Assembly (NCBI GenBank): GCA_007692755.1
Contig: REBL01000145.1
Location: 48,340-112,339 of the forward strand
Length of the DNA stretch: 64,000 bases
Source: Nodularia sp. (in: cyanobacteria)
GTDB lineage: Bacteria; Cyanobacteriota; Cyanobacteriia; Cyanobacteriales; Nostocaceae
Direction of reading: 5' to 3'
Position numbers and translations under genes: made by a program. This document shows, in pieces, positions 34,884 through 43,596 of the stretch. Within the stretch, counting starts at the first letter, position 1, and each line of letters opens with the position of its first letter. A model generated the notes under the pieces. That model ran no database searches. It saw only the letters and a program-made list of their open reading frames with translations, and was not told the DNA's origin.

Positions 34884-36956
34884 TCAAGTATTTCCCAAAC
34901 CCAACCTATCCAGAATAAAAGCGTCTTCAAACGCTAGTTCTCGTAAGCTTTCATAACGTCCAGATGCACCGCTATGTCCTGCGCCCATGTTGGTTTTCAG
35001 CAGCAGAATATGATTATCTGTTTTGATTTCCCGGAGTTTGGCTGTCCATTTGGCGGGTTCCCAATATTTGACGCGAGAATCATTTAAACCAGCGGTAATC
35101 AATAAATCTGGGTAATGTTTGGCTTCGACGTTATCGTAAGGTGAGTAAGATTTCATGTAGTCATAGTAAACTTTATCGTTGGGATTTCCCCATTCTTCCC
35201 ATTCCATCGCTGATAGGGGTAGAGACGTATCCAGAATTGTTGTCACGACATCTACAAAGGGGACATTGGCTATTACGGCTTTGAACAAATCAGGACGCAT
35301 ATTGATCACTGCACCCATCAATAAACCACCTGCACTTCCGCCAGTAATTACTAAGCGATCGCTTGCTGTCCAATTTTTAGCAATTAAATACTCTGCACAG
35401 GCGATAAAATCGGTGAAGGTATTCTTTTTCTGTAAAAATTTGCCTTCTTCATACCACTTGCGCCCCATTTCTTCGCCGCCACGAATATGAGCAATGGCAA
35501 ATACTACTCCCCGGTCTAATAGTGTTAATCTGGTGGATGAAAATGATGCTGGGTAAGAAGAACCATAAGCACCGTAACCCGTGAGTAACAGGGGATTTTT
35601 ACCATCTTTGTTAATTCCCTGTTTGTAAACAATGGAGATGGGAACTTTTGTGCCATCAGTCGCAGTAGCCATTAGCCACTCACTCTGATATTGCGTTTTA
35701 TCATAACCACCTAATACTTCTGTCTGTTTTTTCAATTCCCGTTCATTTGTTTCCATGTTGTAATCAAACACAGATTGGGGAGTAATTAAAGAGGTGTAAT
35801 GAAAGCGTAATATATTAGTGTTGAACTCTGGATTATTGCCTTCATCAAATTCATATGTGGGTTCGGGAAAACTAATATTATTTTCCTCACCTGTAGATAA
35901 ATTTTGCACCCTTGCAGTTTGCAATCCCCCTTTTCTTTCATAAATTACTAAGTGATTGGCAAAAAGGCTTACTCCTAATAGCAAAACATCTTCTCTGTGG
36001 GGAATTATCGTTTGCCAATTTTCTGAGGATGGTGCAGCTACTGGCGTTTTGACTAATTTAAAATTAGTGGCTTTCTCGTTGGTAACAATGTAGAAGTAAT
36101 CGCTGTGATGGTCAACATCATATTCTACTCCTGTTGTTCGGGGATGAATTACCTGAAAATCCCCCTGGGGAGTATTCGCATCCAAATAGTGAACTTCTGT
36201 AGTAATGCTACTTTGCAAAAGCATGACTATATATGATTGACTGCGAGTTTTGCCAACATATAAATGATAAATATCATCTTTTTCTTCATAAATCAGCACA
36301 TCTTTTTCAGGTGAAGTTCCTAATGTGTGTTTTAGAAGTTGGTAAGGACGATTCGCATCATCAATTGTGGTATAAAATCCAGTTTGATTATCGTTACCCC
36401 AGGTAAAAGAAAAATAAGTTTCGGCAATTGTTTCTGGATATAACTGATGTGTGTTTAAGTCCAGAAAACACAGCGTATATTGCTCTGAACCGCTAGTATC
36501 AAAGGAATAAGCTAATATTTGATGATTGGGGCTAACTTCAAATACACCCAATTCAAAAAAATCGTGACCTGCGGCTAATTCATTTTCATCTATTAGTACT
36601 TCTTCGGGAGCTTCTAAACTACCCTTTTTCCGACAATGAATTGAATAAGCTTTGCCTTCTTCAGTGCGTGAATAATAATAATACTCATCTTTACGGAATG
36701 GCACTGATAGGTCTGTTTCTTTAATCCGCGCCAGCATTTCATTGTATATCTGGGTTTGCAGTGCTTCTGTATGCTGCGTCATCGTTGCTGTGTAGGCGTT
36801 CTCTGCTTCCAGATAAGCGGTCACTTGCGGGTTTTCCAGGTCGCGCATCCAAAAGAATTTGTCTATGCGGCGATCGCCATGCAACTCCAAAACCTCTGGC
36901 TGTTGTTCAGCAATCGGTGGCGTGACTATTTTTTGTAAAACTTTATCTTTATTCAT
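34884..36956 (-). CDS. ptrB: Oligopeptidase B (prolyl oligopeptidase family S9A)
   Basis: 690 residues, close to the usual 680-690. The N-terminal part carries the beta-propeller (DKFFWMRDLENPQVTAYLEAENAYT). The C-terminal alpha/beta hydrolase has the nucleophile Ser in VITGGSAGGLLMG, Asp in GLNDSRVKYWEPAKW and His in NMGAGHSGASGRYE. It cleaves peptides after Lys or Arg in the cytoplasm. ATG 36956 with AGAGG upstream was preferred to TTG 36986. It is followed upstream by a minus-strand membrane protein, 30 bases away. Confidence 0.93.
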   Translation of the reverse strand: MNKDKVLQKIVTPPIAEQQPEVLELHGDRRIDKFFWMRDLENPQVTAYLEAENAYTATMTQHTEALQTQIYNEMLARIKETDLSVPFRKDEYYYYSRTEEGKAYSIHCRKKGSLEAPEEVLIDENELAAGHDFFELGVFEVSPNHQILAYSFDTSGSEQYTLCFLDLNTHQLYPETIAETYFSFTWGNDNQTGFYTTIDDANRPYQLLKHTLGTSPEKDVLIYEEKDDIYHLYVGKTRSQSYIVMLLQSSITTEVHYLDANTPQGDFQVIHPRTTGVEYDVDHHSDYFYIVTNEKATNFKLVKTPVAAPSSENWQTIIPHREDVLLLGVSLFANHLVIYERKGGLQTARVQNLSTGEENNISFPEPTYEFDEGNNPEFNTNILRFHYTSLITPQSVFDYNMETNERELKKQTEVLGGYDKTQYQSEWLMATATDGTKVPISIVYKQGINKDGKNPLLLTGYGAYGSSYPASFSSTRLTLLDRGVVFAIAHIRGGEEMGRKWYEEGKFLQKKNTFTDFIACAEYLIAKNWTASDRLVITGGSAGGLLMGAVINMRPDLFKAVIANVPFVDVVTTILDTSLPLSAMEWEEWGNPNDKVYYDYMKSYSPYDNVEAKHYPDLLITAGLNDSRVKYWEPAKWTAKLREIKTDNHILLLKTNMGAGHSGASGRYESLRELAFEDAFILDRLGLGNT

Positions 36957-36986
36957 AATTTTTAACCTCTGGCAAATATCCAGCAA

Positions 36987-37733
36987 CTAGCTGTTGGTAA
37001 GGGAAGATGAACTGGAACTTTTAGTTAGGCGATGAGAGTTTCTTTTTAAGGTACACAAGCCAATTGCTGGTATAACTCCGAGAATAATAGCCGTAAATGT
37101 TTGTTCACTCCAATACAATATAGGAGCGCGATTCATTTCTGGAATCAAATCTTGCACAAGAGACAGGAACCAAACGAAAAGACTAATGAAAAAGAAGGAC
37201 ACGGAAGGCAAGAAATTCCACAACCACGCTTGTTTTGCGTAGCGCCGCAACACTAACCATTGGCACAGCCCCAGCCAAATTCCCGCCAGAATATATAAAA
37301 TTGTTGACAAAAATCCCCAGATAAAGGCTAATTCCGGAGAGACACCTTCATTGAAGGAACTGGCAATTGAGGAAATATATCTTACCCAGAAGAAGGCGAC
37401 GCTGTTGGCAAGCAACCAACCTGTACTGGTAGCCAGTATCCATAGCCGACCGGAGATATAACGACGCAGAACAAGGGCTTGATCTGCGGCAAAAACTACC
37501 GCAAAGACAATGTTACCAAGTATTTTGACCCAATGAAAAGAATCAGCAGGAGGTAGGTTGCCGAGGATGCTCCTTTCTAAACCTATGCTGGCAGTGCCAC
37601 CTACAACCCATCCTAAGACAGTCATCAAGGTAAACTGGAGAAAAAACTTTCGTCTTTGGGGGCGCGGAATCAAGAACTTTCCTGGATGGGGAGTAGATGC
37701 AACATGAATTGGACTATTAGAGTCAGTTTGCAT
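36987..37733 (-). CDS. Six-helix membrane protein with internal repeat
   Basis: 248 residues with about six hydrophobic segments (FTLMTVLGWVVGGTASIG, ILGNIVFAVVFAADQALVL, WILATSTGWLLANSVAFFWV, IWGFLSTILYILAGIWLGL, FLPSVSFFFISLFVWFL, TAIILGVIPAIGL). Two similar motifs (QALVLRRYISGRLW and QWLVLRRYAKQAWLW) suggest a duplicated two- or three-helix unit. I do not recognise a named family. It is likely in the plasma or thylakoid membrane, and is probably co-transcribed with ptrB, which starts 30 bases downstream. Confidence 0.7.
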   Translation of the reverse strand: MQTDSNSPIHVASTPHPGKFLIPRPQRRKFFLQFTLMTVLGWVVGGTASIGLERSILGNLPPADSFHWVKILGNIVFAVVFAADQALVLRRYISGRLWILATSTGWLLANSVAFFWVRYISSIASSFNEGVSPELAFIWGFLSTILYILAGIWLGLCQWLVLRRYAKQAWLWNFLPSVSFFFISLFVWFLSLVQDLIPEMNRAPILYWSEQTFTAIILGVIPAIGLCTLKRNSHRLTKSSSSSSLTNS

Positions 37734-37851
37734 ATGAAGTTAAGTAAAGCATTAACTATTGTTTTGTGAGGCGAACCTCCTGAAAAAGCGTAATCTCAGA
37801 ATGATAAGCTAAACAGTGGCATAAAAATAATGACTTAGGATGAAGTGTTAA

Positions 37852-38907
37852 ATGGGTGTTTCGTTAACGGCTCCTCATCTCCTCCGGGCTGCACGTGGTG
37901 AAGTAGTAGATCGTCCCCCTGTCTGGATGATGCGACAAGCGGGACGATATATGAAAGCATATCGAGATTTAAGGGAAAAATATCCTTCTTTCCGCGATCG
38001 CTCGGAAATTCCCGAAGTGGCGATTGAAGTTTCCCTGCAACCTTGGAGAGCATTCAGGCCAGACGGAGTAATTTTATTTTCCGACATTGTGACTCCTTTG
38101 CCAGGGTTGGGCATTGAGATGGACATTGCGGAAGGTAAAGGCCCAATCATTAACTCGCCCCTTCGTACCCAAGAACAAATTGATCGCCTGCATCCTTTAA
38201 ATCCAGAAGCATCACTCCCGTTTATTAAGACCATATTGCAGGCGTTACGGCAAGAAGTAGGCAATCAGTCAACTGTTTTAGGCTTTGTGGGCGCGCCGTG
38301 GACTTTAGCTGCTTATGCAGTGGAGGGTAAAGGTTCTAAAACCTACTCAGTGATTAAAAACATGGCGTTCTCAGATCCGACGATGTTACATCAGCTATTA
38401 GCCAAATTTGCTGATGCGATCGCGGTTTATGCACGCTATCAAATTGACTGCGGCGCTCAAGTTGTGCAAATGTTTGATTCTTGGGCTGGTCAACTGAGTC
38501 CCCAAGATTATGACACCTTTGCTCTGCCTTATCAGCAAAGAGTTTTTCAGCAAGTTAAGGAAACTCACCCTGATACACCGTTAATTTTGTTGGTTAGCGG
38601 TAGTGCCGGTGTGCTAGAGAGAATGCCCAAATCTGGTGCAGATATTGTCACTGTGGATTGGGCTGTGGATATGGCTGAAGCAAGAGCCAGATTAGGCAAA
38701 CACGTCAAAGTTCAGGGAAATCTTGACCCTGGTGTGTTGTTTGGTTCCAAAGAGTTTATCCGCGATCGCATCCTGGATACAGTGCGTAAAGCTGGTAATT
38801 GGGGTCATATTCTCAATCTTGGTCATGGTGTACTCCCAGAAACTCCAGAAGAAAATGTGGCTTTCTTTTTTGAAACTGCAAAACAACTCAAATCTGTAGA
38901 AGTTTAA
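37852..38907 (+). CDS. hemE: Uroporphyrinogen decarboxylase
   Basis: 351 residues. The signature [29 protein letters not shown] carries the catalytic Arg pair. [19 protein letters not shown] supplies the substrate-binding Asp. [16 protein letters not shown] and [11 protein letters not shown] are further family blocks. It removes four carboxyls from uroporphyrinogen III to form coproporphyrinogen III on the route to heme, chlorophyll and bilins. Start ATG 37852. Divergent from the minus-strand membrane protein. Confidence 0.97.
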   Translation: MGVSLTAPHLLRAARGEVVDRPPVWMMRQAGRYMKAYRDLREKYPSFRDRSEIPEVAIEVSLQPWRAFRPDGVILFSDIVTPLPGLGIEMDIAEGKGPIINSPLRTQEQIDRLHPLNPEASLPFIKTILQALRQEVGNQSTVLGFVGAPWTLAAYAVEGKGSKTYSVIKNMAFSDPTMLHQLLAKFADAIAVYARYQIDCGAQVVQMFDSWAGQLSPQDYDTFALPYQQRVFQQVKETHPDTPLILLVSGSAGVLERMPKSGADIVTVDWAVDMAEARARLGKHVKVQGNLDPGVLFGSKEFIRDRILDTVRKAGNWGHILNLGHGVLPETPEENVAFFFETAKQLKSVEV

Positions 38908-38930
38908 TCTGGAAAGCTGTTATCTCGTAG

Positions 38931-38961
38931 GGTGCGTTATAGACTTTAGTCCTAACGCACC
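38931..38961. terminator. Hairpin GGTGCGTTA...TAACGCACC after hemE
   Basis: A 9-bp perfect stem with a 13-base loop lies 24 bases after the hemE stop. The rest of the gap to 39219 holds only repeats (ACCACAGAGACACAGAG near 39130, and ATTAGACATCTG at about 39019, also present near 47408) and no gene. Confidence 0.6.
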
Positions 38962-39219
38962 GACAATCTAGATAGTGTCTAAGTCTGCTGCATAACACAT
39001 CCTTGTATATTAGACATCTGTTGGAAATAAAATATGCGTAATCACAGAACTCTTTTACAGACGTTCCCTGGAATCTCTCTACATCCTTTGTCGGAGATTT
39101 AAAAGCAGTGGTAAAAAAATCAATTATCTAACCACAGAGACACAGAGAACACAGAGTGGAACTTTTGACTTAATTTTTAACTCTTGAGTTTTAATTACTA
39201 ATTTATTTTAAATAATACT

Positions 39220-40179
39220 ATGAATCAGAAACGGATTTTAGTGACAGGTGCAAGCGGTTGTGTAGGTCACTACATCTCAGAAGCCTTAATTCAAAATACT
39301 AATCACGAGTTGTATTTACTGGTCAGAAATCCGCAGAAATTGCAAGTTGATATTCAGGCGCGTCCAGGTATCACCGTTTTGCAGGGGGATATGCAAAAAA
39401 TTAGCCTGTTGGCTGATTTACTCCCCACAATTGATACAGCAATTCTCACAGCTACGGCTTGGGGTGGTGATGACACATTTGATATTAATGTCTCCAAGAC
39501 TCTAGAATTGATGCAAATGCTAGATCCACAACGCTGTGAACAAGTAATTTATTTTTCTACAGCTAGTGTTTTAGATCGCTACAATCAACCCCTCAAAGAA
39601 GCTGGGGAAATTGGCACAGATTATATTCGTTCCAAATATGATTGTTTACAAAAAATGTCGCAGCTAGAAATAGCCCCGAAAATTACTAAGGTTTTCCCAA
39701 CTTTGGTTTTAGGCGGTGATGATCAAAAACCCTATTCTCATTTGACATCGGGAATCCCAGAAGTAACCAAATATATTAATTTAATTCGCTGTTTGCAGGT
39801 GGATGGCAGTTTTCATTTTATCCACGGGCGAGACATTGCGACGGCGGTGCAGTATTTAATTGATTCTCCTCCCAAAGAAAACGAACCACGTAAGTTTGTT
39901 TTAGGACAACAAGCGTTAACAGCTAATCAAGCAGTGGAAGAAGTCTGCAATTATTTGGGTAAAAAGATTTATTTTCGCATTCCTCTATCCTTAGCATTAG
40001 CTAATTTGATTATTGCTGTATTTCGGATTCAAATGGCCGCCTGGGATAGATTCTGCATGAACAATCGCCATTTTAGTTATGAAAATGTGGTCAATCCCGC
40101 CAGTTTGGGCTTACCAAATTACTGTGCAACTATGAGCGATGTTTTAAAAATTAGCGGCGTGAAAAGGGGGCAAAATTAG
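39220..40179 (+). CDS. NAD(P)-dependent epimerase/dehydratase (extended SDR)
   Basis: 319 residues. The Rossmann start ILVTGASGCVGHYISEAL has the GxxGxxG dinucleotide motif. YFSTASVLDRYNQP and DYIRSKYDCLQKM give the Ser and the Y-x-x-x-K-like active site (SKYDCLQK is degenerate, so catalysis is unsure). The C-terminal part carries a hydrophobic segment (LSLALANLIIAVF). The substrate could be a nucleotide sugar or another small molecule. It is convergent with a nuclease-like gene 14 bases on. Confidence 0.8.
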   Translation: MNQKRILVTGASGCVGHYISEALIQNTNHELYLLVRNPQKLQVDIQARPGITVLQGDMQKISLLADLLPTIDTAILTATAWGGDDTFDINVSKTLELMQMLDPQRCEQVIYFSTASVLDRYNQPLKEAGEIGTDYIRSKYDCLQKMSQLEIAPKITKVFPTLVLGGDDQKPYSHLTSGIPEVTKYINLIRCLQVDGSFHFIHGRDIATAVQYLIDSPPKENEPRKFVLGQQALTANQAVEEVCNYLGKKIYFRIPLSLALANLIIAVFRIQMAAWDRFCMNNRHFSYENVVNPASLGLPNYCATMSDVLKISGVKRGQN

Positions 40180-40193
40180 CGCACGATCTTCAT

Positions 40194-41111
40194 TTACCCT
40201 AGAGATATATCATGAGAACAATACATTTTTCCTTTTACAGAGGCTTGTTTTCTTGCGTATTCTAATAATTCTTGAAACGTATAAATCCCAGATATTACAT
40301 TCGTTAAATGTATACCATCTAAAAGAATTACTTTAATACCTTTACCTATGGGTAAAGATTGTAAAAGTTCTGAAGAATAACCATTCATTGCAATAAATAA
40401 TCCAAATGATTGCATCTTACCTTCTACTTTCATGTAGAGACTGGAAATATCGCCTTGATTAACTTGAACTGCAATCCACTTTAATTCAATTAGATAATAA
40501 TCACTATCATATTTAATAGCCCCATCTATTTGCTCCCCTATTATTTTGAATGAGTTTTCTACAGGAATACCACTTATCTTCATTAAGTCAGGAAAAATTT
40601 TCTCTAATTCATAACCTCGCTTTTGGGGAGACAATTTTAACGAATCAGTAAAGCGCTTATTTAAGCGTGACAATTGAGAATAATAATCTTCTGGCTTTGC
40701 TTCTTGAGTTTTTTTTATAATTTGCTTTTTGTATTCTTCTTCTTTCTCTCTTTGCTCCCGATCTATTATTTGTTTTAACTTCATGGCACTATTTTCACTA
40801 ATTTCGATTTTATGTTTAGGATCTTGTGGCTTAAATTCTGTCTTTTCTGTCAAAATTCTCACAAAATTCCGTGATATTTCAAGTCTTCTATCATAGTCAT
40901 AATTATGTAGTTGTTCATAAAGCAAATCCATTAATTGTTTTTTTGAGAGAACGTTACCTTCATTATTTTTTCGGGTAAATAATTCTTCGCATACTTTAGA
41001 TGGAACTCCTGATTTCAACCAAACTATTTTAAGATCATTTTTATACCAATAAAGATTAGAAATACCAGATTTAATTAGATATTCGATTTCTTCGTTAAAT
41101 ACATTTAACAT
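40194..41111 (-). CDS. Restriction-endonuclease-like PD-(D/E)XK protein
   Basis: 305 residues. The N-terminal region (FNEEIEYLIKSGISNLYWYKNDLKIVWLKSGVPSKVC) is unrecognised, followed by a Lys/Glu-rich coiled segment. The C-terminal 140 residues have RGYELEKIFPDLMKISG, then GEQIDGAIKYDSDYYLIELKWI. The Asp of QIDGAI, plus Glu and Lys in IELKW, fit the D-x(n)-E-x-K nuclease core, and VEGKMQSFGLFIAMNGYS is typical of Mrr-like folds. ATG 41111 is chosen over TTG 41117. There is no methyltransferase beside it, so it is either an orphan type IV-like nuclease or a different DNA-processing enzyme. It opens the accessory island. Confidence 0.72.
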   Translation of the reverse strand: MLNVFNEEIEYLIKSGISNLYWYKNDLKIVWLKSGVPSKVCEELFTRKNNEGNVLSKKQLMDLLYEQLHNYDYDRRLEISRNFVRILTEKTEFKPQDPKHKIEISENSAMKLKQIIDREQREKEEEYKKQIIKKTQEAKPEDYYSQLSRLNKRFTDSLKLSPQKRGYELEKIFPDLMKISGIPVENSFKIIGEQIDGAIKYDSDYYLIELKWIAVQVNQGDISSLYMKVEGKMQSFGLFIAMNGYSSELLQSLPIGKGIKVILLDGIHLTNVISGIYTFQELLEYARKQASVKGKMYCSHDISLG

Positions 41112-41244
41112 TTGCAAAGATCCTAATTTTGGGTTTTATGTTCTCCGCTCATTAAAATCAGGCTATTTATAACCGACAAAATAGCTATATTAGAGTATAA
41201 AAGATTGTAACTTACTGTATTATTAAGCGCGTATAGGCAATCAG

Positions 41245-41258
41245 TACGGTTAACCGTA
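41245..41258. repeat. Palindrome TACGGTTAACCGTA
   Basis: A perfect 14-base inverted repeat upstream of the nuclease-like gene, followed by a partial direct copy CAGTTAACCGA (41270-41280). It could be an operator for a dimeric repressor, but this is untested. Confidence 0.5.
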
Positions 41259-41310
41259 TTTAGTACAACCAGTTAACCGAATGACTAGCTTGTAGAAATA
41301 CTAATTTCCC

Positions 41311-41610
41311 CTATTTCCCGGAGGTAAACAGGTCTGGGTGTGAGTCTTCTTCTATGTAATCAATCGGAAGTTCGCAGAAATCTTCAAAAAATCCTTGTGC
41401 TTCCTCGGTTGTAATGACTCCTAGCCGGGTTTTCTTCCGTAGTACAGACCCTACTTCTGCCCAGGCGAAAGCAGGAGATACTAAGCGTAAATTTAAGCTT
41501 AATGCCTCCGTTAACAAGGTTCTGGCTTGGAGTTGATAAACCTCTGGAACAAGGTAGGGAATCCAAACACTAGTATCTATGCACAAAAGTCTAGTCAAGT
41601 CTCCCCTCAC
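41311..41610 (-). CDS. VapC-like PIN toxin, C-terminally truncated
   Basis: 99 residues where about 130-140 are expected. LLCIDTSVWIPYLVPE has the first catalytic Asp, and VSPAFAWAEVGSVLRKKTRLG the conserved Glu. The later acidic residues of the PIN site (D-A-A-Y-L-A, then D-x-x-D/E) are missing because the frame ends in YIEEDSHPDLFTSGK. It starts inside the antitoxin gene (GTG at 41610, 20-base overlap), the usual VapBC arrangement. Without the second half of the active site it is probably inactive as an RNase. A VapC tail remnant survives elsewhere in the island (41981-42122). Confidence 0.75.
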   Translation of the reverse strand: MRGDLTRLLCIDTSVWIPYLVPEVYQLQARTLLTEALSLNLRLVSPAFAWAEVGSVLRKKTRLGVITTEEAQGFFEDFCELPIDYIEEDSHPDLFTSGK

Positions 41611-41845
41611 CTTCTCTCAAGCGGTGAATTAAGTCCGTAGATGCTGGTTGTATGCCGGTTTTGACTTTGACAGCTTCGCTGCGGGCAATAATTCGCTGAT
41701 GTGCAGCCCATCCCCTTCTACGTCGTACTTCATGTTCTAAAGCTTCAACCACTAAATCATTAAATGATTCACTACTGTCTTTGAGTTTCCTGGCTTTGGC
41801 AAGCAGTTGAGAAGGAAAACGGATTGTTAAAGCTTCGCGTTCCAT
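41591..41845 (-). CDS. VapB-like antitoxin (ribbon-helix-helix type)
   Basis: 84 residues: MEREALTIRFPSQLLAKARKLKDSSESFNDLVVEALEHEVRRRRG is a typical RHH DNA-binding start with one beta strand and two helices. The C-terminal tail should wrap the toxin. ATG 41845 is preferred over TTG 41863. It overlaps the toxin gene by 20 bases. Its upstream DNA is duplicated at 45088-45205 with a promoter-like pair of boxes. Confidence 0.78.
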   Translation of the reverse strand: MEREALTIRFPSQLLAKARKLKDSSESFNDLVVEALEHEVRRRRGWAAHQRIIARSEAVKVKTGIQPASTDLIHRLREGEGRLD

Positions 41846-41964
41846 AACTTTCTTTGCAACCAACTAATGATATCACTTATTGTAACTATTTAATTTTTCT
41901 GAACGAAAATATCAAATAATATGTTAAGAGTGAGTGGTTACTAGGTCATGCTGAATGCGATCGC
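41846..41964. repeat. Promoter-region direct repeat, copy A (upstream of vapB)
   Basis: From the vapB start codon outward (AACTTTCTTTGCAACCAA) to TGCTGAATGCGATCGC, this sequence matches 45088-45205 at roughly four of five positions by eye. It includes the antitoxin ribosome-binding and promoter region. On the minus strand it contains TTCGTT, 17 bases, then TACAAT. Confidence 0.75.
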
Positions 41965-41980
41965 TTCTATATTCTTCAGT

Positions 41981-42122
41981 TCACCTACTTACTACCAACC
42001 CATGTACATAATCAAAATCCATATCATCTATAACTAATATCCACCCGTTTTCCAAGCACTAAGCAGCCATCCAAATATCATTCATTGGAATTGGTAGCCT
42101 TTTACGCCTTAACGGGTGAGTT
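41981..42122 (-). pseudogene. VapC C-terminal remnant
   Basis: Reading the minus strand from 42121 gives HPLRRKRLPIPMNDIWMAA, a TAG, then CLENGWILVIDDMDFDYVHGL. This is the C-terminal PIN motif (PIPxNDIWIAA...LVTDDxDF) found in VapC proteins. A stop interrupts it, the first 90 residues are missing and no start exists. It lies just upstream of the copy A repeat, next to the HEPN gene end. Confidence 0.7.
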
Positions 42123-42143
42123 ATTTGAACAAACCCACCAATC

Positions 42144-42524
42144 TTATATTGCACCGATCGCCTGAATTGCTAGGGACAAAAATTCCTCCGCGCGGTCAAT
42201 CTGTTCTGCGGCTTGGTCTGTTGTGACGGCGTTCAATTGTCCGTAGTCGCCAGTGGTTCGCAGTTCCTGTGCTTCAATTAAGAAACGATGAAAATTAGTT
42301 GGGACTCGTTGCGGTTTGGCAAATTCTCGCCCAAAAGCAGCAATAACGGCTGAATGTTTGGAAAATGAAAGTCCCTTACCTTCGAGAAATGCTTCTGCAA
42401 TGTAGAACATGGCGTAGTAGGCGCGGGAGGTGGCGTAGTCTGGGTAGTTGTTGGTAAGTAGGAGTTTTGCAGCTTCTAAACTCTGTTGGGCTTTGAGGAG
42501 GAGTTCCCGTTGTTCGTCCGTCAT
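42144..42524 (-). CDS. HEPN-domain protein of a MNT/HEPN toxin-antitoxin pair
   Basis: 126 residues. LLKAQQSLEAAKLLLTNNYPDYATSRAYYAMFYIAEAFLEGKGLSFSKHSAVIAAF is a HEPN four-helix core of the SRAYYAMFY type. The R-x4-6-H motif needed for RNase HEPN toxins is not clearly present (RAYYAMFY), so its toxic activity is uncertain. The start codon overlaps the stop of the upstream nucleotidyltransferase (ATGA), a mark of coupled translation. Confidence 0.82.
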   Translation of the reverse strand: MTDEQRELLLKAQQSLEAAKLLLTNNYPDYATSRAYYAMFYIAEAFLEGKGLSFSKHSAVIAAFGREFAKPQRVPTNFHRFLIEAQELRTTGDYGQLNAVTTDQAAEQIDRAEEFLSLAIQAIGAI

Positions 42525-42841
42525 AGAAGAACGCCTTCTTTACGGATATTACGCAGCAAGGAGCCGTTGCGGGTTTGGTAGTGGGTTTCGTCCATGAAGA
42601 GACAGCTAATGACAACATCGTATTCCAGGGAAAGACCAGCGATCGCCTTACCCGTGCGTTTAATTTCTTCACCGGGGTTAACGGGAGGTTTCAGCACCAC
42701 CAGCACATCTATATCTGATTCTGGTTCTGCATCCCCACGGGCTTGGGAACCAAAGAGGGTGAGTTGATGCAGGCGATCGCCATACAGGTCAGTGAGTTCT
42801 TGTTTAAGGCGAGTGAGAATAGGCTGAAGGTGAATGTTCAT
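42521..42841 (-). CDS. MNT-domain nucleotidyltransferase (antitoxin of the HEPN pair)
   Basis: 106 residues with the polymerase-beta type motif LFGSQARGDAEPESDIDVLVVL (G-S-x10-D-x-D). In MNT/HEPN systems this enzyme AMPylates and silences the HEPN toxin. It is followed by the HEPN gene with a 4-base overlap. ATG 42841 matches the family start. Confidence 0.85.
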   Translation of the reverse strand: MNIHLQPILTRLKQELTDLYGDRLHQLTLFGSQARGDAEPESDIDVLVVLKPPVNPGEEIKRTGKAIAGLSLEYDVVISCLFMDETHYQTRNGSLLRNIRKEGVLL

Positions 42842-42930
42842 GGTTATGAGGGTGATTGCACTTCTCTAGTTTATTTCAGGCGTTAGCAAAGCTCACCCAA
42901 GGTATCGCCGGCAGTGCGCTCCGCGTATAT

Positions 42931-42956
42931 CGCTCTCATGCAAATAAAAAAGAGCG
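42931..42956 (-). terminator. Hairpin after the DUF5615 gene
   Basis: CGCTCT/AGAGCG stem with a T-rich loop on the minus strand, directly after the toxin stop. There is no strong U-tail; modest evidence. Confidence 0.4.
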
Positions 42957-43313
42957 TTATTTTTCAAGAGTCCTCATTCTCACTTTGTCATCTTCCACAA
43001 CGCTAAAATGTCCATACCAATCATCACGCAATGCGATCGCTTTGACAACTTTTCCTGCTACTACTGCACCAGAGGGTGCTTTTATTCTAAATAAAATAAT
43101 CCCAGTTGTAGCAGGTAACTGCGAACGAAAAGCCAGTTCTCCAAAATCTTTATCAAAGGTTAAGAGAATACGGTTTTCTGCTTGGGCGCGACTTAATACT
43201 TGAGGATCAGAAATACCAGGTGAATCTACTCTAATCCAGGCTACATCGTGTCCGTTTTGTCTCAAAGCTTCAACAGCATCAAGGGGAAAGTTTTCGTTAG
43301 CAAGGAAACGCAT
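42957..43313 (-). CDS. DUF5615 PIN-like toxin
   Basis: 118 residues. MRFLANENFPLDAVEALRQNGHDVAWIRVDSPGISDPQVLSRAQAENRILLTFDKDFGELAF has the DUF5615 pattern (N-E-N-F-P near the start, L-x-T-F-D-K-D-F). These proteins are PIN-like predicted RNases and pair with DUF433 or RHH antitoxins. It starts 3 bases after the DUF433 gene. All core acidic residues appear intact, so this pair may be functional. Confidence 0.85.
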   Translation of the reverse strand: MRFLANENFPLDAVEALRQNGHDVAWIRVDSPGISDPQVLSRAQAENRILLTFDKDFGELAFRSQLPATTGIILFRIKAPSGAVVAGKVVKAIALRDDWYGHFSVVEDDKVRMRTLEK

Positions 43314-43316
43314 GAA

Positions 43317-43547
43317 TTAGGCTGGAATAGCGTAGATTTTTTCAGATTTTAGAGAAGCACTAGCATAGGCAAGACAGGCTTGGATGTCTGCAAGGGTAAT
43401 ACCTGGATAATTACGCAAAATTTCGTCATTACTCCAGCCTTGGGCAAGAAGATCGATGATAAATTCTACTGCCAGTCGTGTTCCTTTGATAATAGGTTTC
43501 CCGACTAATATATTTGGATCAATGATAATTCGAGTTTGCCAATCCAT
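43317..43547 (-). CDS. DUF433 antitoxin
   Basis: 76 residues: MDWQTRIIIDPNILVGKPIIKGTRLAVEFIIDLLAQGWSNDEILRNYPGITLADIQACLAYA is a complete DUF433 helix-turn-helix-like domain. ATG 43547 is preferred to an upstream in-frame start that would overlap the previous gene. It forms a two-gene operon with the DUF5615 toxin. Confidence 0.85.
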   Translation of the reverse strand: MDWQTRIIIDPNILVGKPIIKGTRLAVEFIIDLLAQGWSNDEILRNYPGITLADIQACLAYASASLKSEKIYAIPA

Positions 43548-43596
43548 AGTTATTAATTTTATGAATATTTGAAATCGCGAAGTATTAAAAGCAATT

